Shown: piece after piece, positions 40,730 through 51,177 of the stretch
Layout: every line of letters starts with the position of its first letter
Position numbering within the stretch: the stretch's first letter is position 1
Assembly: GCF_000282475.1 (NCBI RefSeq)
Contig: NZ_AKJF01000059.1
Location: forward strand, 1 to 64,000
DNA length: 64,000 bases
Source: Pseudomonas sp. GM78
Lineage (GTDB): Bacteria; Pseudomonadota; Gammaproteobacteria; Pseudomonadales; Pseudomonadaceae
Reading direction: 5' to 3'
Made by a program: the position numbers and the translations under genes
Notes under the pieces: generated by a model
Seen by the model: only the letters and a program-made list of their open reading frames with translations
What the model was told of the DNA's origin: nothing
Database searches by the model: none

Positions 40730-41764
40730 TTAAAGAAGGTTGTGTTCAGCCACGGGCTCAATCTGCGCCCAATGCGAAGTGTCCTCTCGATGGGCTCGCA
40801 GGTACGGCAATACGGCCGCCAGCAACGGCGCCTTGAACGCTTCCTGGAAACGATGCGCCAAGCCCGGTATCAACTTCAACTGGCTGCCTCGCAGATGCGC
40901 CGCCAGGTGTACGCCGTGCATCACCGGTAACAACGGGTCGGCCGTGCCATGCACCACCAGCGCCGGCACCCGCAGTTGGTTGAGCAATGCCACCCGGCTC
41001 GGCTCGGCCAAAATCGCCAGGATCTGCCGCTTGGCCCCCTCGGGATTGAAGGCCCGGTCATACGCCACGGCCGCCTGCTGCAGCAATGCCTGTCGATCGT
41101 CAGTCACCGCCGGACTGCCCAGTGCCGCCAGCAGGTCAGCCTGCTGTTCCAGTGCGACTTCACGGTTGGGTGCACCCCGACGCGCCAGCAATTGCAGCAG
41201 CGCCGCACTCGGCGCGGGCAAACCTTCGGCTCCCGAAGTGCTCATGATCAGGGTCAGGCTCTCGACCCGTTGTGGCGCCATCGCCGCCATGTGTTGGGCG
41301 ATCATTCCACCCATGCTGGCGCCCAGCACATGGAATTGCTCGATGTGCAGTGCGCCCATCAGGCTCAGCCCGTCGTCCGCCATATCGGTCAATGAGTAGG
41401 GGGCCGAGACCGGCAACCCCAGCTTGTAGCGCAACACCTCAAACGTCAGGTTGGCCTCCACCGGGGCTTGCCGCCAGGTCGACAGGCCAACGTCGCGGTT
41501 GTCGTAGCGAATCACCCGAAACCCTTGCTGGCACAGCGCGACCACCACTTCGTCAGGCCAGTGAATCAACTGCCCACCCAGGCCCATCACCAGCAGCAAC
41601 GCCGGGTCGGAGGCACGACCGATGCTCTGGTACGCCAGGCTTACCTGATCCAGGTCGACCCGTTCGGTCGCCACATTGACGTCACAGCGAGACGCCGAAA
41701 AAGAGGGAAAACCAAACAACAACGCGATCAACAAGACCGCTGTCGATAAAAATCGTGCACACAT
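40730..41764 (-). CDS. alpha/beta hydrolase with N-terminal signal peptide
   Basis: A 344-residue hydrolase. ATG 41764 starts a signal-type leader [20 protein letters not shown], so it is probably periplasmic or lipid-facing. The fold landmarks are [18 protein letters not shown] (oxyanion loop), [12 protein letters not shown], nucleophile elbow [10 protein letters not shown], acid in [11 protein letters not shown] and the His in GLAHRFQ. The substrate cannot be inferred (ester or lactone hydrolases share this pattern). A longer frame to 41833 adds a doubtful leader. It is divergent from the large toxin-like gene. Confidence 0.88.
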   Translation of the reverse strand: MCARFLSTAVLLIALLFGFPSFSASRCDVNVATERVDLDQVSLAYQSIGRASDPALLLVMGLGGQLIHWPDEVVVALCQQGFRVIRYDNRDVGLSTWRQAPVEANLTFEVLRYKLGLPVSAPYSLTDMADDGLSLMGALHIEQFHVLGASMGGMIAQHMAAMAPQRVESLTLIMSTSGAEGLPAPSAALLQLLARRGAPNREVALEQQADLLAALGSPAVTDDRQALLQQAAVAYDRAFNPEGAKRQILAILAEPSRVALLNQLRVPALVVHGTADPLLPVMHGVHLAAHLRGSQLKLIPGLAHRFQEAFKAPLLAAVLPYLRAHREDTSHWAQIEPVAEHNLL

Positions 41765-41916
41765 GAAAAACACCGAAACGCAGAACCCCAGTAGAGCGCG
41801 AGTCTGATGAAGTTTGTTCAAGCGCGCTGCCACAGTTGCATGACAGTTTCATGAATGCCGCTCAGTGGTCGGTGCGATAACTATGTAGTACCACAGGCAA
41901 AGGGGATTTTTTTTAA

Positions 41917-44900
41917 ATGGCGCTTGATCAGGAGTGGACCCGCCGCTCCCTTTGGATGAGCCCCATCACCATGACCGAAAGACTGCTCCCTACCCTCCCC
42001 GCTCCCTCGCTAATCGACATGCCTGAGTTTTCAACGCTGCCAAACAACATCGATCAGAGCCTGCTGCAAAGCGCCTTGACCCGTTGGCAAGCCTGCCAGG
42101 AAAGTGTGCAGGCGCTGTTCACAGGCAAGCCGTTAAACGAAGACACCAATGCCTATTGGGATGCCCGCGCCCCCGGTACACCGCTGTCGCGCCGTGATCG
42201 GGCCACGCAGTTGTACCGCGGGCATATCGAAGCGACGGCTCAAGTGGCATTCGCCCTGGGAACCCTGAACGCCGAACAATTGAAACCGCTGTGGTTGGTT
42301 CTGGATTCCGGGACTGTGGGAGTGCGCCTGGACGATCAGCCGATCCACTGCGAACAGCTGGCGCTGAAGTTGAGCGACAACAGCATCCTGAAACTCCCGG
42401 CGGCCTGGGTGATCAGCGCGGGCAACCAGCAACCGGTCACGCAATTGCTGTATTTGCCCTCTCGACCGGTTGCCATCCAGGCCTTCAAAGAACGTCGCGA
42501 CATGGAGCATTGGTTATCCACGCAATTACTCGCTCCGCCAGCGCTACCCAGCCATTACAGTTTTGAATACACGGGCAAGACCGGGTCGTTGACGACAGGC
42601 ATCGAGGCGCTGTTTTCGCCCGCACTGCAAGCCCGCCCCGCCGAGGTGTTTGCCCCGGCGCCCACCCTTGAGGACCTGGAGCTGACCGAAGGCTTTGCCG
42701 ATGAAGGTCAATCATCGCTGTTCGATAGCCTGGCTGCCGATATTCCACTGGCGTTGCGCAAGGCTTCGCTCGGCAAACAACGCGCGGCGCTGGAAACGCT
42801 GCTGGGTGAGGAACCGGACAGTGACCGTCAAAAGGCGCTCGACGACACACTCAAGGCGCTGGAAACCGCTGAGCTTGCTGCAGACACGGCCGCCTCCAAC
42901 CTGGTTTACCGATCGCGCACGCTGGACCTGGAAACGTTCAATCGTGCTTTCAACGCGCTTTACCAGGCACACAAGGACGGATTGAAGGCCGAGGTTGAAC
43001 TTCAACGCACGCTCAACCCGCTCGATAGCACGGAACTTGATTTGCTCAAGGTCTTGTTGGACCCGCCTGACGCCACCGAGCACGCCGCTGAGGTTGCCTT
43101 CGCCAGCCTGTCGTTGAGCATGAAAACAGACACTGGCGAAACCTTGGGCCAGGAGCTCAACGGGGTGTTTGTCATCGCCCGACCGCAAGCGCTGTCCGAT
43201 CCAGGCTCAGCTGACAGTCTGCTGCTTTACTGGCCCGGCATCGGCGGCGGCTTGCAGCGATTCGCCAACCGCAAAGACCTGGAACAGCAGTTGTTGAAAA
43301 TCCAGGGACAGGACCCCGTGCTGATCCTGCAACTGCAGGCCATCACCACTGATCCTTTGCTATACAGCCTCAATCAACAGACCCGCCTTTTCGAAGAACA
43401 GGCCGCGCAAATACGCCAGCGCTATCCTGACGACACCCAAGCGTCACAACGTGCGCAGCAACTGGAAAAGCTGCGCAGACAAACCCAGGCGTTGCTGCAG
43501 GTCCCGGTGAACCCAGCGAGAAGCCTGGCCCTCATGCACTTACAGGAACAACGCCTGAGTGCCTCGATGGTTGGCCGTCTTCCCACCTGGCTGGCCACCT
43601 TGGCAGCGCCCGATGGTGCCAGGCTCAAAAGCCTGACCAGCGCCTACATCCAGGCCATGCAGCGCAGCCATGAGCAACTGCAAACAACCCTGGTGCCCCG
43701 CGATGTGTTCACCCGTCGACACCTTCAAGCCCAGCTTCGCGAAGACTTCTCACTCAAAGGCGACTTTGACATCCAGTTGGACCTGCCCGACTCCGTCACG
43801 CTGCAAAAACAACTCTCCGACGGTGCAGCCCCCGGCACCCCGCAAAAACTGGTGGCAGTGCCCAGTACCACCAGAAGCAAGATGTCACTCCAGGAGCTGG
43901 CCCAACTCAATATCGACAACACGCCGTCGATGCAGCTTGAGCCCTTGTCCCTGCGCCTTGGCTTCATGCGCGTGGAAGTCACGACGGCGGACGACCGCGA
44001 ACGCCAGGCCCTGACATCCGGCATCACCCCTGCCTACCTGCGCAAGACGCTGCCACAGCTGGACCTGCCCAAGGCCTACGAAAAGCTCATCTACGACACC
44101 TTCATGGGCGATCAAGGCGAACCGCTGTTTGTACGGGAGCATCGCCGGGAATGCCTGATCGAGCCTTGGCGCCTGACCCTCCAACTGCAAGGTGAGTGCG
44201 CGCGCCTGCAAAGGCAGATCAGCCTCGACGACCTGCAAGTGCTTAACACCGCCATCGACGCCACTACCGCGCAAGCCTGGCAAGCGGGCGGCAAGCGCAT
44301 CGAGCTGCTGCCGGCCTACCTGAGCGCGGGCGGCACGGACACGCCCAATGAAGGCCCGGTGACGTTGTCCGGCGTGACGTTCATTCAGGAACAGGTCGGC
44401 GGCATGACGTTGTTGTACCTGCCGGACAGTCCCGATGGTCAGTCCCTGCGCCGCTACGACAGCCTCGAAGAAGCGCGCATGGCCCTGTTCAATCTGTGCC
44501 TGCGCAGCGAGATGGTCAGCTACCTGGCCGGTCGCGCTTTGCAGGGAGACGTGCGGGCGCATGAAAGCCGGATCAACCAGGCTGTCCTCAAACACTTCGA
44601 CGCCATGATCGGTGTCGGGGTGCGCTGGCCGGCCATCACTTCGCTGGCCGCGCACCTGCTCAATACCCAGATGGGACGCCTGATCGAAGCCCATCGCGGC
44701 ACATCGCGCTCCAACGCCGCGTTATTCCTGGAACGCAACGCGCTCAGCGGACCGAAAGCGTTGAACTACATAAAAATGGCCATGGGGCTTGTGCCCTTCG
44801 TTGGCGCAGGCATTGCCCTGCACGATGCCTGGAGCAGTGCCAATCGGGCCGTCGCAGCGCTGTTACGCGCTGACGTGGGTGAAGGCCTGACAGAGATAGA

Positions 44901-47178
44901 GTCGGTGCTATTGTCCCTGATCGATGCCGCCATGGACCTACTTCCCGCTGCCGTGGGCAGCAAATCCGCCACGGGTGCACGCGCGTTGACCCGTGCTCGT
45001 CAGCTGCGGGCGCTCGGCAAAGGCGCCCAGGCCTTGCCGCCGACCTCTAAATACCAGGCGCGGCACATCGCCGAACGCTTCGCCGGTTACGAGTATGAAA
45101 AACCGATCTCCCTCGCCTTGTTGCAACCGGTCGAGCACGGTGTCTATCGCAATGTCTACCGGCATGCCGATGGTGATTTCATCACCCGCCAGGGCCGCAT
45201 CTTCCAGGTTGAACCGAGCACGGACTCACGCGGCTGGCGCCTGAGCGGCACCCATCAAAAAACCTACAAGCAACCCATCGCTCTCGATGAAGCAGGTCGC
45301 TGGGACACCTGGTTCGGTGTCTACGGGTCGACTTTCGAAGGCGGCGGGCTGGGTGGCGGTGGCGTGCTCGGGCATCTGGCGGACACCCTCGACCCGATCT
45401 GGCCGGTCGCCATTCGCGAACGATTGCCACGGTGGTGGGGCGATCGGGTGTTTCGCCATCAGCAAGCTTTGACTGCAGCCGCCGACAACTTTGCGCCGCA
45501 AGTCGATGCCCGGGTCCTGCGCACCGACGCAGCCCTGCAAGCGTACAACGATAGTTCCATAGCAGCCCGTCCGGCCCTGCTATCGGCCACCGAAGCAGCC
45601 TGCATCGGCGACATCAAACTGGTCAGCATGCAATATCAGACGCTGGCCGAACTGGCGCCACTGAGCCATGGCAACAAACTGCAAAAAATCAGGAGAATGC
45701 AAAGTCATGACGCACAGGTTATCGCCGACAGGCAAAAGCACCGTGTGTATTTTGCCAACCATCGGGCTGATCCGCTCGTGGATCGGATCGACGCTTTGGT
45801 CGACCAACTGGACAGACTACCGGACGATGCGCTCGCCCAACGCATTCAGACCCTGCACGACATCCGCAAGCTGCGCGAGGAACTCATCGGCCACCTGGAA
45901 CAGATAGAAACGGCAATGCGCGATCTCAATCTATGGTACGAACGCATTACGGTCAGGGCCGACAGGGTAGAACTGACAGCCGACGTAACGATGTTGAACG
46001 GACGCCTCAGCGAAACCAATTTGCTTTACCTGAAAACCGGTCATCTGCTGGAAGCCGTCAACCGCTTCGACACGACAAAGGATCTCTCCTGGTTCGACCT
46101 GCAGGCCCAAGCGTATAACCTGCGCACCGAGGTCTACCGCGCAATGCTCGTCCAATACAGCCTGCCGGAGGTCACTGTCACCCGAGCCCAGCGCAATCAG
46201 ATTCTTCAGGAGTGCCTTGAGCACTATTGGCAATTCCGGCGCGGCATGAATGCCTGGACCGCCAGCTATCCCCAGCACTTTCATCTCGACGCCGTAGCGC
46301 CCTTGCTGGAGGGTATCGAGAAAATGGCCGAACGGGCCCGCAAGACCATCGACCTGCCAGCCCCAGCCATGCCAGGCGGGCAACGCAGCAAGAAAGTTTT
46401 CACCACTGAAGACGACCACTTGCTGATCGGGGTGGAACGCTGGGAACCGACGACGCAGAAGCAGCAATACATCCTGACCGGTCGCGGCGGCGTCGAGGAA
46501 ATATGGGAACAGGGTGCAAACGGCAAGTTTCGCTTGCTCAATCCACCCGCGCCGAGCGCTCGCCCCGCGCAAAGGGACCCGACTGCCATGATTGCAGACG
46601 CGCGTAACCGCCTGCAGGCGCAGCCCGCCTACCAGTCGAAGATACAAGCCTATGCAGCGCAGGACATGCTCCCGGTCGACCTGGAGCACATGATGGTCAC
46701 CGAGGCCAGCGAACTGATGCGCCGGGCGCTCGATATCGAAGTCGTTGCCCCGCAGAGCACCGTCATCGAGCAACTGCGCAACAAGGCCACGGAACTGATT
46801 GCCATCGGACGGCAGATGCGCACGCGGCAGTCACTGCGCAGCAAAAACCCTACGGATGGAATGCTTGACGATCTGATCAGCCAAAACGCCGTGGAGATAC
46901 GTAAAACCAGCCCGATCAAACGTCTGAATAAACGTTCTGACGGACGAACCGATTACCTGCAGGAATACGAAATCTGGGACCAGACCGAGGTCCCACCCAA
47001 GGTGTTGTGGTACGCCCATTTTCATTACACCAAGGCGGCACCTGCCTTCGCCGAGTTCGAAAAGGCGCACCTGAAGCTGCCGCAGTACCGCTATCTGACC
47101 CACGCCGATGATGCCGCCCTTCCCTATGCCGACATCGGCAAAAGGTCACCGGCATTGCGCCATTTCGAGCAACTTTGA
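41917..47178 (+). CDS. large dermonecrotic-toxin-domain (DUF6543-like) protein
   Basis: A single 1753-codon frame. The N-terminal region (YWDARAPGTPLSRRDRATQL near residue 86) matches, by recall, the Pseudomonas dermonecrotic toxin domain/DUF6543 proteins of 1500-1800 residues. It has coiled-coil-rich stretches (about 485-530 and 1290-1355), a hydrophobic pair of helices with MGLVPFVGAGIAL near 952, and a Gly-rich turn EGGGLGGGGVLG near 1141. The C-terminal 200 residues are helical. I see no signal peptide, LRR, NEL, or RHS motifs. Alternative ATGs at 41956 and 41971 exist. No immunity or secretion gene adjoins it. Activity unknown; candidate host- or competitor-targeting effector. Confidence 0.8.
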   Translation: MALDQEWTRRSLWMSPITMTERLLPTLPAPSLIDMPEFSTLPNNIDQSLLQSALTRWQACQESVQALFTGKPLNEDTNAYWDARAPGTPLSRRDRATQLYRGHIEATAQVAFALGTLNAEQLKPLWLVLDSGTVGVRLDDQPIHCEQLALKLSDNSILKLPAAWVISAGNQQPVTQLLYLPSRPVAIQAFKERRDMEHWLSTQLLAPPALPSHYSFEYTGKTGSLTTGIEALFSPALQARPAEVFAPAPTLEDLELTEGFADEGQSSLFDSLAADIPLALRKASLGKQRAALETLLGEEPDSDRQKALDDTLKALETAELAADTAASNLVYRSRTLDLETFNRAFNALYQAHKDGLKAEVELQRTLNPLDSTELDLLKVLLDPPDATEHAAEVAFASLSLSMKTDTGETLGQELNGVFVIARPQALSDPGSADSLLLYWPGIGGGLQRFANRKDLEQQLLKIQGQDPVLILQLQAITTDPLLYSLNQQTRLFEEQAAQIRQRYPDDTQASQRAQQLEKLRRQTQALLQVPVNPARSLALMHLQEQRLSASMVGRLPTWLATLAAPDGARLKSLTSAYIQAMQRSHEQLQTTLVPRDVFTRRHLQAQLREDFSLKGDFDIQLDLPDSVTLQKQLSDGAAPGTPQKLVAVPSTTRSKMSLQELAQLNIDNTPSMQLEPLSLRLGFMRVEVTTADDRERQALTSGITPAYLRKTLPQLDLPKAYEKLIYDTFMGDQGEPLFVREHRRECLIEPWRLTLQLQGECARLQRQISLDDLQVLNTAIDATTAQAWQAGGKRIELLPAYLSAGGTDTPNEGPVTLSGVTFIQEQVGGMTLLYLPDSPDGQSLRRYDSLEEARMALFNLCLRSEMVSYLAGRALQGDVRAHESRINQAVLKHFDAMIGVGVRWPAITSLAAHLLNTQMGRLIEAHRGTSRSNAALFLERNALSGPKALNYIKMAMGLVPFVGAGIALHDAWSSANRAVAALLRADVGEGLTEIESVLLSLIDAAMDLLPAAVGSKSATGARALTRARQLRALGKGAQALPPTSKYQARHIAERFAGYEYEKPISLALLQPVEHGVYRNVYRHADGDFITRQGRIFQVEPSTDSRGWRLSGTHQKTYKQPIALDEAGRWDTWFGVYGSTFEGGGLGGGGVLGHLADTLDPIWPVAIRERLPRWWGDRVFRHQQALTAAADNFAPQVDARVLRTDAALQAYNDSSIAARPALLSATEAACIGDIKLVSMQYQTLAELAPLSHGNKLQKIRRMQSHDAQVIADRQKHRVYFANHRADPLVDRIDALVDQLDRLPDDALAQRIQTLHDIRKLREELIGHLEQIETAMRDLNLWYERITVRADRVELTADVTMLNGRLSETNLLYLKTGHLLEAVNRFDTTKDLSWFDLQAQAYNLRTEVYRAMLVQYSLPEVTVTRAQRNQILQECLEHYWQFRRGMNAWTASYPQHFHLDAVAPLLEGIEKMAERARKTIDLPAPAMPGGQRSKKVFTTEDDHLLIGVERWEPTTQKQQYILTGRGGVEEIWEQGANGKFRLLNPPAPSARPAQRDPTAMIADARNRLQAQPAYQSKIQAYAAQDMLPVDLEHMMVTEASELMRRALDIEVVAPQSTVIEQLRNKATELIAIGRQMRTRQSLRSKNPTDGMLDDLISQNAVEIRKTSPIKRLNKRSDGRTDYLQEYEIWDQTEVPPKVLWYAHFHYTKAAPAFAEFEKAHLKLPQYRYLTHADDAALPYADIGKRSPALRHFEQL

Positions 47179-47186
47179 CAGGCAAG

Positions 47187-47213
47187 ACGGGAGCGGTTGA
47201 CCCACTCCCGTTT
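47187..47213. terminator. shared terminator between the toxin-like gene and metE
   Basis: ACGGGAG (47187-47193) pairs with CTCCCGT (47205-47211) in the 41-base gap between convergent stops. It has a short T-tract on the plus strand (TTTG). A modest stem, the only terminator-like structure available to either gene. Confidence 0.6.
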
Positions 47214-47219
47214 GCAATC

Positions 47220-49532
47220 TCAAGCCAGTTGGCTGCGCAGTTGTCGTGCCGCGGCAACCATGTTCACCAGGGCGGCCTCGGTTTCCGGCCACGCCCGGGT
47301 CTTCAAACCGCAATCGGGATTGACCCACAGCCGCTCGGCCGGGATCCGTTTCACGGCTTTGCTGATCAACTTGACCATCTCGGCGGTGTCCGGCACCCGT
47401 GGCGAGTGGATGTCGTAGACGCCCGGGCCGATGTCGTTCGGGTAATCGAAGGCTTCGAAGGCTTGCAGCAACTCCATGTCCGAGCGTGAGGTTTCGATGG
47501 TGATCACATCGGCATCCATCTTTGCGATGGCCTCGATCACATCGTTGAACTCGCTGTAGCACATGTGGGTGTGGATCTGGGTTTCATCGCGCACACCGCT
47601 GGCGCTCAAGCGGAACGCCTCTACCGCCCAGTCCAGATATTCCTGCCATTGCGCCCGACGCAGCGGCAGGCCTTCACGGAACGCCGCTTCGTCGATCTGC
47701 ACGATCTTGATGCCGGCGGCTTCCAGGTCCAACACTTCATCGCGCAGGGCCAGGGCCAGTTGCTGCGCCTGGACTTTGCGCGACACATCTTCGCGGGGGA
47801 AAGACCACATCAGCATGGTCACAGGACCGGTGAGCATGCCTTTCATGACCTTGTCGGTCTGGCTCTGCGCATAGCTGATCCAGTTGACCGTCATGGCTTT
47901 GGGACGGCTCAGGTCGCCGTAGATGATCGCCGGTTTCACGCAACGCGAACCGTAACTCTGCACCCAGCCGAAGCGGGTGAAGGCATACCCATCAAGCTGC
48001 TCGGCGAAGTACTCGACCATGTCATTGCGCTCGGCTTCGCCGTGCACCAGCACGTCCAGACCCAGGCGCTCCTGAATCTGCACGGCGTGGCGGATTTCGT
48101 GGTGCATGGCATCGGTGTAATCGTTGGCCGACAGCTTGCCTTGCTTGAAGGCCTGGCGCGCCAGGCGAATCGAACCGGTCTGCGGAAAAGAACCGATGGT
48201 GGTGGTCGGGAACGCGGGCAACTTCAAGCGCGCTCGCTGCTGCTCGATGCGTTTGGCGAACGGCGAATGACGTTGGCTGTCGGCTGTGCCAATGGCATCG
48301 ATGCGCGCTTGCACGTCGATTTTGTGGATGCGCGGCGATTCGGCGCGACTGGCGGCGATGGCGCGGCTTTCGGCCAGAGCGGCTTGCACCTTGGGCGCTT
48401 GCGGGTCGTTCAGGGCATCGCGCAGCACGGCGATTTCGCCACACTTTTGCACCGCGAACGCCAGCCAGCTTTTCAGTTCCGGGTCGAGCTTGTCTTCGCG
48501 CTCCAGGTCCACCGGGCTGTGCAGCAGCGAGCAGGAACTGCTGACCCACAGGTTGTCGCCAAAACGCTCCTGGGCAAATTGCAGTTGCGCCAGCACCGGT
48601 TCCAGCTCACAGCGCCAGACGTTGCGGCCGTTGACCAGACCCACCGAGAGGATCTTGTAGGTTGGCAGGCGATCGAGCACGTGCAGCAGTTGATCCGGCG
48701 CACGCACCGCATCGATGTGCAAGCCTTGCACCGGCAGGCCGACGGCCAGGCCGAGGTTGTCCTGCAGGCCGCTGAAGTAGGTGGCCAGGAGCTTTTTCAG
48801 CGGCGAGTACTGCAGGATGTGGTAGGCGCGCTCAAAGGCGTTTTTCCATTCCTGAGGCAAGTCGAGGGTCAGGATCGGTTCATCGATCTGTACCCACTCC
48901 ACGCCTTGGGCAGCGAGGCGCACGAGGATTTCGTTGTAGACCGGCAGCAGGCGTTCCAACAGGTCGAGTTTGTCGAATTCCTCGCCTTTGACTTTGCCCA
49001 GCCACAGGTAAGTCAGCGGGCCGATGATCACCGGTTTGACGGTGTGACCCAATGCCTTGGCTTCGTCGACTTCATCGAACAGCTGTTCCCAGCTCAGCTT
49101 GAAATTTTGATCAGCGCTGAATTCCGGGACCAGGTAGTGGTAATTGGTGTCGAACCACTTGGTCAGTTCCTGGGCGTATTGCGCCTGGCCATGCTCAACA
49201 CCGCAGCAGCTAGCCGTGGCGCCACGGGCCATGGCGAACAGCGTGTCGAGGGTTGGCAGGCCACACGCGTCCCGGGTGCCGTCGAAGCGTTCGGGGATCA
49301 CGCCAAAGGCCAGGGAATGGGTCAGGACCTGGTCGTACCAGGCGAAGTCGCCGACCGGCAACAGGTCAATGCCGGCGTCTTTCTGCAATTGCCAATGGGT
49401 GGCGCGCAATTGGCGACCGACGCTTTTCAGCGCCTGCTGGTCAAGGTCGCCCTTCCAGTGGGATTCGAGGGCTTTTTTCAGTTCGCGGTCGGCACCGATG
49501 CGGGGAAAACCAAGGGTGTGGGCTACGGCCAT
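47220..49532 (-). CDS. metE: cobalamin-independent methionine synthase
   Basis: MetE transfers the methyl of 5-methyltetrahydropteroyltri-L-glutamate to homocysteine, the last step of methionine synthesis. The 770-residue protein has the duplicated barrel architecture, the folate-site RELKKALE start, [12 protein letters not shown], and zinc ligands in HTHMCYSEF and [12 protein letters not shown] 49532 ([13 protein letters not shown]) with AGGAG upstream is chosen over 49586. The gene diverges from metR, the standard MetR-activated arrangement. Confidence 0.97.
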   Translation of the reverse strand: MAVAHTLGFPRIGADRELKKALESHWKGDLDQQALKSVGRQLRATHWQLQKDAGIDLLPVGDFAWYDQVLTHSLAFGVIPERFDGTRDACGLPTLDTLFAMARGATASCCGVEHGQAQYAQELTKWFDTNYHYLVPEFSADQNFKLSWEQLFDEVDEAKALGHTVKPVIIGPLTYLWLGKVKGEEFDKLDLLERLLPVYNEILVRLAAQGVEWVQIDEPILTLDLPQEWKNAFERAYHILQYSPLKKLLATYFSGLQDNLGLAVGLPVQGLHIDAVRAPDQLLHVLDRLPTYKILSVGLVNGRNVWRCELEPVLAQLQFAQERFGDNLWVSSSCSLLHSPVDLEREDKLDPELKSWLAFAVQKCGEIAVLRDALNDPQAPKVQAALAESRAIAASRAESPRIHKIDVQARIDAIGTADSQRHSPFAKRIEQQRARLKLPAFPTTTIGSFPQTGSIRLARQAFKQGKLSANDYTDAMHHEIRHAVQIQERLGLDVLVHGEAERNDMVEYFAEQLDGYAFTRFGWVQSYGSRCVKPAIIYGDLSRPKAMTVNWISYAQSQTDKVMKGMLTGPVTMLMWSFPREDVSRKVQAQQLALALRDEVLDLEAAGIKIVQIDEAAFREGLPLRRAQWQEYLDWAVEAFRLSASGVRDETQIHTHMCYSEFNDVIEAIAKMDADVITIETSRSDMELLQAFEAFDYPNDIGPGVYDIHSPRVPDTAEMVKLISKAVKRIPAERLWVNPDCGLKTRAWPETEAALVNMVAAARQLRSQLA

Positions 49533-49628
49533 GTCGAATTGCTCCTGGGTAAAAGATGGCGCTATTGTCGACATCCGACCCATCATGAGACAAACTCAAC
49601 CTTTTCGTGTTGATCACAAGTTTTCCTC
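49533..49628. promoter_or_regulatory. metE/metR divergent control region
   Basis: 96 bases separate the divergent starts. TGAGACAAACTCA (49586-49598) is an inverted repeat with a 5-base spacer, the geometry of MetR boxes (TGAA-N5-TTCA) with changed arms. It is the best candidate MetR site. The space is too short for a cobalamin riboswitch, and none is visible. Confidence 0.45.
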
Positions 49629-50558
49629 ATGGAGCCCCCGGTGCTTGAAATCCGTCACCTGAAGACCCTGCACGCCTTGCGCGAAGCCGATAGCCTGGTC
49701 GATGCGGCCGACCGCCTGCACCTGACCCAGTCGGCGCTGTCCCATCAGTTCAAGGAGCTTGAGGAACGCATGGGCATGCCGTTGTTCGTGCGCAAGACCA
49801 AGCCGGTGCGTTTCACCAGCGCCGGCTTGCGCCTGCTGCAACTGGCCGATGCCACCTTGCCGCTGCTGCGCGCCGCCGAGCGCGACATCGCGCGACTGGC
49901 CGGCGGCACCGCCGGGCGCCTGCACATGGCCATCGAATGCCACAGTTGCTTCCAGTGGCTGATGCCGACCATCGACCAGTTCCGCGACGCCTGGCCGGAA
50001 GTCGAGCTGGACCTGGCTTCGGGCTTCTCGTTCGCCCCACTGCCCGCCCTGGCCCGTGGCGACCTGGACCTGGTGGTGACGTCCGACCCGGTGGAGTTGG
50101 TAGGGATCACCTACGTGCCGCTGTTTACCTATGAAGCGATGCTCGCGGTGGCAAACCAGCACCGCTTGGCCAGCAAGGCCTACATCGTCCCGCAGGACTT
50201 GCTCACCGAGACCCTGATCACCTACCCGGTGGAACGTGACCGGCTGGATATCTTCACGCGCTTTTTGGAACCTGCCGACGTCGAACCGGCCCAGGTCCGC
50301 ACCTCGGAACTGACGGTGATGATGATGCAACTGGTGGCCAGCGGGCGCGGTGTGTGTGGCATGCCCCATTGGGCGTTGCATGAATACAGCTCACGGGGCT
50401 ACGTGAAGGCCAAGCGTCTGGGCGAGAAAGGCTTGTTTGCGACGCTGTACGCGGCCATTCGCGCCGACATGCTCGATGCGCCGTACATGCGCGACTTTTT
50501 GCTGACGGCCAAGGACACGTCGTTTTCGACGCTGGATGGGGTCAGCGCCGTTCGTTAG
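49629..50558 (+). CDS. metR: LysR-type regulator MetR
   Basis: MetR activates metE with homocysteine as coeffector. The 309-residue protein has the LysR HTH near residues 8-65 (LEIRHLKTLHALREADSLVDAADRLHLTQSALSHQFKELEERMG) and MetR-typical AIECHSCFQWLMPTI and VASGRGVCGMPHWAL. ATG 49629 is used. A GTG at 49641 (VLEIRHL) is a possible shorter start. It is divergent from metE and followed by a REPIN. Confidence 0.94.
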   Translation: MEPPVLEIRHLKTLHALREADSLVDAADRLHLTQSALSHQFKELEERMGMPLFVRKTKPVRFTSAGLRLLQLADATLPLLRAAERDIARLAGGTAGRLHMAIECHSCFQWLMPTIDQFRDAWPEVELDLASGFSFAPLPALARGDLDLVVTSDPVELVGITYVPLFTYEAMLAVANQHRLASKAYIVPQDLLTETLITYPVERDRLDIFTRFLEPADVEPAQVRTSELTVMMMQLVASGRGVCGMPHWALHEYSSRGYVKAKRLGEKGLFATLYAAIRADMLDAPYMRDFLLTAKDTSFSTLDGVSAVR

Positions 50559-50572
50559 GAGAACACATCCCC

Positions 50573-50661
50573 TGTGGGAGCGGGCTTGCCCGCGATAGCG
50601 GTATAACTGATACATCAATGTTGAATCTACCGCCGCCATCGCGGGCAAGCCCGCTCCCACA
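50573..50661. repeat. REPIN, GGGCTTGCCCGCGAT family
   Basis: Exact inverted arms TGTGGGAGCGGGCTTGCCCG and CGGGCAAGCCCGCTCCCACA. They are in the common outward orientation, 14 bases after the metR stop and before the convergent GNAT gene. Confidence 0.9.
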
Positions 50662-50677
50662 AGTAACCCAGTGATCT

Positions 50678-51175
50678 TTAGATTTCGCGCCACATGTGGA
50701 TCTTGTCGAAGTATTGCTCCCCCACCCGCACCGCCATCGGCTCCCGGCCGAACTGGACGAAGCCGCAGCGCCGATAGAGGTTGAACGCCGCATCGTTACC
50801 GGCGGTGACGGTCAATTTGACCAGCCGCAGATGCGGGTGGGTCCGCGCCTCGGCCAGCACCGCTTGCACCAATTGATATCCAAGCCCACGCTGGCGCACG
50901 TTGGCGGACACGTACATGCCGAACAACGTCGCCTTGTGCCGGGCCTTTTCCCGGGGCTCGAAGGCCAGCCCGGCGATGCCCGCCAACCGGTCCTCGTCGA
51001 AAGCACCGAGCACTACTTCGAGCTTGCCGGTCAGGCGCGACTCCCACCAGCTCAAGGGCATTGCCGAGCGCTCGCGCACGCTGGAGGTGAACGCCTGGGG
51101 GTGCAGGTCACAGGCTTCCAGCGTCATCGCCCGATAGTCCAGCGCATGGCTGGCATCCAGCCGCTGAATCCACAT
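50678..51175 (-). CDS. GNAT family N-acetyltransferase
   Basis: A 165-residue acetyl-CoA-dependent acyltransferase. The pyrophosphate loop region is NVRQRGLGYQLVQAVL and the downstream TVTAGNDAAFNLYRRCGF motif is the usual acceptor-side signature. ATG 51175 gives MWIQRLDASHALDYRAM; the much longer in-frame extension overlaps the neighbour and is not supported. It is 2 bases downstream of the LysE-family gene on the same strand, so the two are likely co-transcribed. Acceptor unknown. Confidence 0.9.
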   Translation of the reverse strand: MWIQRLDASHALDYRAMTLEACDLHPQAFTSSVRERSAMPLSWWESRLTGKLEVVLGAFDEDRLAGIAGLAFEPREKARHKATLFGMYVSANVRQRGLGYQLVQAVLAEARTHPHLRLVKLTVTAGNDAAFNLYRRCGFVQFGREPMAVRVGEQYFDKIHMWREI

Positions 51176-51177
51176 GT

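Noticed and set aside
41917-42010. Alternative starts for the large toxin-like gene at 41956 and 41971
   Set aside because: The ATG at 41917 has a GGGG stretch eleven bases upstream. The inner ATGs have no better site, so 41917 was kept, but this is not certain.
47565-49613. 682-codon plus-strand ORF opposite metE
   Set aside because: It is an antisense shadow. metE has its zinc ligands and a proper start on the other strand.
49533-49628. Cobalamin riboswitch upstream of metE
   Set aside because: The divergent gap is only 96 bases and shows no B12-box or the expected paired elements. MetR control is adequate.
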